64,000 nucleotides of DNA from Euleptes europaea. Lineage: Eukaryota > Chordata > Lepidosauria > Squamata > Sphaerodactylidae. Each line of letters begins with the position of its first letter. Positions within the stretch are counted from its first letter, which is position 1. Below, one piece after another: positions 59,619-64,000 of the stretch. A program made the position numbers and the translations under genes. The notes under the pieces were generated by a model. It had not been told where the DNA came from, made no database searches, and saw only the letters and a program-made list of their open reading frames with translations. The stretch lies in NCBI RefSeq assembly GCF_029931775.1, contig NC_079320.1, positions 39,548,510 to 39,612,509 on the forward strand, read 5' to 3'.

Positions 59619-60937
59619 TTAATACTGTAAAGTGGCTCTGGCCACTAGAACGGGCAGCTCCTGGCCTTTGCGCCTGCATTAGGTGCAGCTCTGCTTTATT
59701 TGAGGCTGATGAGGGAGAGAGAATTTATTTGAGGCTGATGAGGTCATTCAGAAGGGCATCCCTAAAAAGTCAGGCACAGGCAATCCCCTGAAACCTTTTA
59801 AAAGGCCGTTACAACATTTAGAAGTGATTCAACAGACATGGAACCACAAAACTTTTCCTAAAGAATGGGGAAGCTATAAATTGAAGTAAAAGGAAACTTT
59901 GCACAGGGCAAAGGAGAAGGGTGGGAGGAGAATTTAATAAGATTTAATGACTGGCCAAGCTACCTCCAGGAGGGAATGAGGTACACAACATGGATGCCAG
60001 GGCTATCCAGGACAAATGTTCCAAGGCACCAGCTGGCTCAGAGCATTTTCTGAGGAAAGTGCCTGGCAGACTGAACTCCCTGCCTATCGAGCAGAAAGGA
60101 AGTCAGAGGAAAAGCCAACCGGGAACACCCACCTAGCTCTAGCCAGGAGAAACATTCACTTACCTCCGCCACCCTTGCCTTTCTTTGCCAGGAAACCTTG
60201 AAAGAAAACCCCCTACCAGAAGCAGCTGTCTTGGCAGGGGTGAGTCAGCCAGTGCCCTGGGTCTCCTCCAGCCTCCCATTCATTTCTCATTGTAGTCTGA
60301 ACAGGGGTTGCCCCACCCAGCTGTTGTCTCAGCCAGCCTGTCCCTGTGCAGGTGGCACCCCTCCTTGTTCCGGTTTGTAACCCGTTGAGTGCCCCACAGC
60401 GTTAAGACCAACTTTCCTTATCCTTAGCGCATTAAGCAGCATACTGTGTGTAAACACCTGTCCAGCACCCAGCCCAAGGGACTTCTCCAGTAATCTCTAC
60501 CAATGCTGAGATTAAACCCTTCATGGGTTGTGCATGTACCCCCCTCGCCCCACAGCTGTTTAACTAATCAAAGCATACCTGCTGATATTATCCAACCTGC
60601 TACGCTCTGGTGATAGTGCATGTTCTGACGGTTTGCGTTTGGAAATGAGGACTTTAGTCAGGTAATTGCTTCCTTATAAAACTGGTATTTCGAAGCCTCA
60701 TGTCACTCTGCTCTCCTCTATAGTTTCAGCGATTTGCTCATTTTCAGACGGCCGTCAGTAATGGAAAATGAAGTACTAAAGTGATGTACCAGTGCACCAA
60801 CTTAGATTGGTACAAGCAAGTCCTATTTCTTTTACTTTGCTTAGACCTCACCTTTTCCCCCAGTGGGACCCACCAAAGTGGCTTACATGGTTTTCCCCTC
60901 CTCCATTCTATTCTGACATCTGTGTCAGGCAGGTTAG
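59619..60937. other. Spacer, no feature seen
   Basis: The stretch 60000-60370 is slightly GC-richer and could hold a promoter or 5' exon of the tetraspan gene, but nothing in the sequence proves it. Otherwise plain. Confidence 0.3.
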
Positions 60938-60945
60938 CCTGGAAG

Positions 60946-61188
60946 TAGGGACGCCAGCCTCCAGGTGGGACCTGGGGATCCCCCGGAAGTACAGCTCATC
61001 CCAAGACTAGAGAGATCCGTTTTCTTGGAGGAAATTGATGCTTTGGAGGGTGGACTCTATGGCATCATAGCCCAGGGAGGCCCCTGTCCTCCCCATGCTC
61101 CACCCCCAAATCTCCAGGAGTTTCCCAACCTGGAGCTGGCAACCCTAGCCACCCCCCACGTTGGTGGCCAGGGAGGACCTGGCAAGAG
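60946..61188 (+). repeat. hAT-type MITE, diverged copy
   Basis: TAGGGACGCCAGCCTCCAGG, GGGATCCCCCGGAAGTACAG, GGGTGGACTCTATGGCATCA, GGAGCTGGCAACCCTAGCC. Same sub-type as 55291 (two ...GGCAA blocks at the right). The last bases are decayed, so no duplication is visible. Confidence 0.75.
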
Positions 61189-61469
61189 AGTGACTGGTCT
61201 TGTAATGTTTTCCTGCCTTATTGTATTAATATTCAATCACAATAAAACAGTTGGAAGCTGAAGATTCAAAAGCAGATTGTTTTATTGGCCAATATACAAG
61301 TGCTGGTGAAAATTGCCTAAAGCGCAGAGCAATTTCCACACACATCAAAGGAAAGGGTAAGCTTTAAGGAGACTTGGGGGGATATACTATGGGTATCAGG
61401 GCAGATTCTGCTAGTGCTGCCCCTTCCCCCCTAAACCCACCCACCCCCAAACAGGTGGCTGTAAGAACT

Positions 61470-61958
61470 TTTTGAGGAAAGGTTGAAGGAGCTGGGTATG
61501 TTTAGCCTGAAGAGGAGAAGACTGAGAGGGGATATAATAACCAGCTTCAAGTACATGAGGGGCTGTCATATAGAGGATGGTGCCAAGTTGTTTTCTGTTG
61601 CCCAAGGTCGGCCCAGAACCAATGGGTTGAAATTAAATCAAAAGAGTTTCCATCTAGACATTAGGAAGAATTTTCTAACAGAGCAGTTCCTCAGTGGAAC
61701 AGGCTTCCTCGGGTGGTGGTAAGCTCTCCTTCCATGGAGGTTTTTAAGAAGAGGTTAGATGGCCATCTGTCAGCAATGCTGATTCTGTGACCTTAGGCAG
61801 ATGATGAGAGGGAGGGCATCTTGGCCATCTTCTGGTCACTGTGTGTGTGTGTGGGGGGGGGGGGAAAGGTAGTTGTGAGTTTCCTGCATTGTGCAGAGGG
61901 TTGGACTAGATGACCCTGGTTGTCCCTTCCAACTTTATGATTCTATTCTATGATTCTT
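61470..61958 (+). repeat. CR1 LINE 3' end
   Basis: KELGMFSLKRRRLRGDIITS, FKYMRGCHIEDGAKLFSVAQ and LNQKSFHLDIRKNFL, then the CR1 3' UTR and TTATGATTCTATTCTATGATT. Frame broken; 5'-truncated. Confidence 0.9.
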
Positions 61959-62179
61959 CAAAGAAAGAAGAACCAACCAACAGAAGGAAAGGAGCAGGAA
62001 GTGAGATGACTTGCAGTTTGATGGGAAATGTGTCTTCAGTTGCAAACTGGCCACCTTCGGCTCCATGCAATATAGCCAATGTTTCTGAGGCACTTTAAGT
62101 GAAAACGCTCCATCAAGTGTCACCTACTGTATAACACCTGTAGAATTTTTTAACCCCCAAGGACTCTTATAAGGCTCTC

Positions 62180-62760
62180 TGGCTCCAGCATTTTGAACAT
62201 CAGCTATCGCTTGTAAATTTGAAGGTGGAAGACCTTTACTCTTCTGTAGATCAATGTAAAAAACATGTGGCCAAATTGTCCTATGCTAGAGATAAGAGTT
62301 ACACTCATTTTGATGCTCGGAGGACATGTTCTCCACTTGTCCTGGGCCTATTATCTAAGGGTAATCTTCCTTCCTACGTGGATTCTCTGGTTAGTCCAAA
62401 GTTATGTAGAATCTTTATGCATTCAAGACTTAATTGCCCCTTTTCAATGGTTTTGCTGGGCCGTTTACTAAAGATTCCTTTTTCAGACCGGCTGTGTCCC
62501 TGCCCTCTTCAGTCAGTGGACTCCTTGGTATCCTTTTGCACTGTTCTTACGTATACCAACTTAGGCTAAAATGGATGCCATGTTTTAACAAATGGACCCC
62601 ATCTTCTCAAGCAACTTTGGAGCAAAAGGTTCAGTTCCTGTTTCAGAACTCTGACCCTCAGCGTACCTATTTTGTTGCTCGTTTTTTGGAGGCTGCAGAG
62701 AAGAGACGAAGGGAGATGTTTTTAGAGATGGGTCTTATTTAAGTTTTATTGTTCAAAACC
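62180..62760 (+). repeat. Non-LTR LINE, end of ORF2 (R4/Vingi-like)
   Basis: Frames after 62219 read KVEDLYSSVDQCKKHVAKLS ... and then WMPCFNKWTPSSQ, FLFQNSDPQRTYFVARFLEA, AEKRRREMFLEMGLI and stop. The CPC, later Cys, and VARFLEAA-style ending is typical of the C-terminal zinc-finger end of LINE ORF2. It is in at least two frames and truncated. Clade by style only. Confidence 0.6.
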
Positions 62761-63640
62761 TTGTTTTAAGAACAGGGGGAAAGAAAGATTTTTTTAAAAA
62801 ATATACCAGGTTATTAATTTTCCCTAGATTATCTGAATATCGGTATACCTATATTCTTTTAAATCTGCTTGTCTTTACACTTAAAATAATGAGGTTTTTT
62901 TTAAACATTTGTCATTACTACCATTTGGGGTCCACTCAAAACCACCCCTCTCCAGTCCCTCTTTTCCTGAATGGTTAAAAAAGAGGTGGGATTTTAAGCT
63001 TTCAGGAGTGGATGAAAAACAATTGAGACAGTTCCATGGCAGAGCTTGTCCTTAACCACCCCCCCAGAAGAAAATAGTTGGAGGAAAAACCATCGCAAAA
63101 TTACACGCAACATGTAGCTCTGCCCTCAGTAGCCCCAAATAACTTAAAAAAACAGGCAGCAGAAATGATGCCAGCCCTTCCTTCACTTTCAGTCAAGTGG
63201 TTCTTTTGCTTCTCCTTTAGGAAGTTTTGGCCGGATACCTATACCAACATGATGGCAATAGCAGAAAATTAAAAACAGAACAAAGATTATTCAGACAGAG
63301 GCAGCTAGTTGCTTAATTCATTTAATGCAATTGCTTTCATTGCACATTTTAAAGCAAATTCTAAAATTATTCCAAGTCTTTATTTTTTTTGCTCCGGAGA
63401 CATTGCCCCTACTTCCTTGTACAAGCACTCAAAATACACTAGAAAAATCTCATCCATAAAAACAGGATGTGCAACTGTCATTTATGTAAACGTTTCTCTA
63501 AGTTATCCATAGCTTTTGGGGAACAAACCAAGTAAACCTATGGATTTCAATAAGGCTCGTCATTTTAGTACAGTTAATTATTTTATACCATCAAGAATAC
63601 ATTAAATATTGTGGGATTGCCTGTAAACAGAGGCCTTTTA
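62761..63640. other. AT-rich region, no feature seen
   Basis: May include the 3' UTR of the preceding LINE. No gene or repeat ends recognised. Confidence 0.4.
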
Positions 63641-63642
63641 AC

Positions 63643-64000
63643 CCCTTTCAATACAATACAATACAATTACCTTTATTGGCCTTTCAAAATGTAGCCTCAC
63701 CTGAGGGGAGAGGCCCCAGCGGGCCATGGAAAAACCATTAGATATATATTTTTTAAAAACCAAGAATATTTTTTCAAGATTCTTAAACACAGCAGCAGCT
63801 ATTTCGGGAAAAAAATTTTTTTGTTACAGTTAGAAAGTTTTACAGAGAATACAGGAAGAGAGAAAAACCAGTAAATCTCAATTTATAAAACATGATAAGG
63901 TATAAGCCCAGAACTGGGACTCCAATATTCCAAGTTGTGATAAAGTTCCCAGGATAGTAAGTACCGGTACTTGGAAAATTCACAGATCACAATTTGGTGG
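63643..64000 (-). repeat. LINE 3' end (reverse) with ATTGT tail
   Basis: The + strand AATACAATACAATACAATT followed by ACCTTTATTGGCCTTT is the reverse of GGCCAATAAAGGTAATTG and (TATTG)n, a LINE tail with a pentamer repeat. The element runs out of the window. Confidence 0.6.

Noticed and set aside
62219-62742. Two overlapping + strand open frames (116 and 102 codons) as a host gene
   Set aside because: The joined style (CPC, VARFLEAAEKRRR) is that of a LINE ORF2 end.
51187-64000. SETD7 exons, expected after RAB33B
   Set aside because: No MORN-repeat or SET-domain wording on either strand; SETD7 must lie further right or elsewhere.

Overview
This is vertebrate nuclear DNA, almost certainly from a squamate reptile (a lizard or gecko type genome). 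Two intact, spliced vertebrate genes and a third spliced gene sit in AT-rich introns and spacers. The repeat set is typical of squamates: CR1 and L2 LINEs, Sauria-type SINEs ending in ACCTTT, a 5S-rRNA-derived SINE, several tRNA-derived SINEs, hAT-type MITEs with 8-bp target duplications, and long fold-back elements. There is no prokaryotic signature, no CRISPR array, and no intact retrovirus that I can support.

Layout. Positions 1-820 hold a 5S-derived SINE and a fold-back element. A CpG island at about 820-1660 drives NAA15 on the + strand. NAA15 is complete: 20 coding exons between 1409 and 39005 join in phase to an 865-residue protein, with a polyadenylation signal near 40204. Its introns carry most of the repeats, including a 2266-bp hAT-type element (17344-19609) that landed in a CR1 LINE and is filled by a 24-unit GT/GC-rich minisatellite. 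A second CpG island (about 41960-42600) drives RAB33B (+, two coding exons, 42355-45279, 227 residues), followed by a long AT-rich 3' UTR. Converging on it from the - strand is a six-exon gene (58010-51187) for a 222-residue four-helix membrane protein with a C-terminal PPPY motif. I cannot name this gene. The right end (59400-64000) is repeats only.

How the genes relate. NAA15 is the ribosome-binding scaffold of the NatA N-terminal acetyltransferase. RAB33B is a Golgi and autophagy Rab GTPase. NAA15-RAB33B adjacency is the known amniote order (human 4q31, where SETD7 follows), so this is conserved synteny. The tetraspan gene lies in the space just beyond RAB33B and is the least explained coding content of the window. 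The RAB33B promoter contains a perfect GTCACGTGAC palindrome, the TFEB/CLEAR consensus, which fits its autophagy role.

Most open frames outside these exons are chance. The longest (over 540 codons on both strands at 17.7-19.9 kb) come from the minisatellite.
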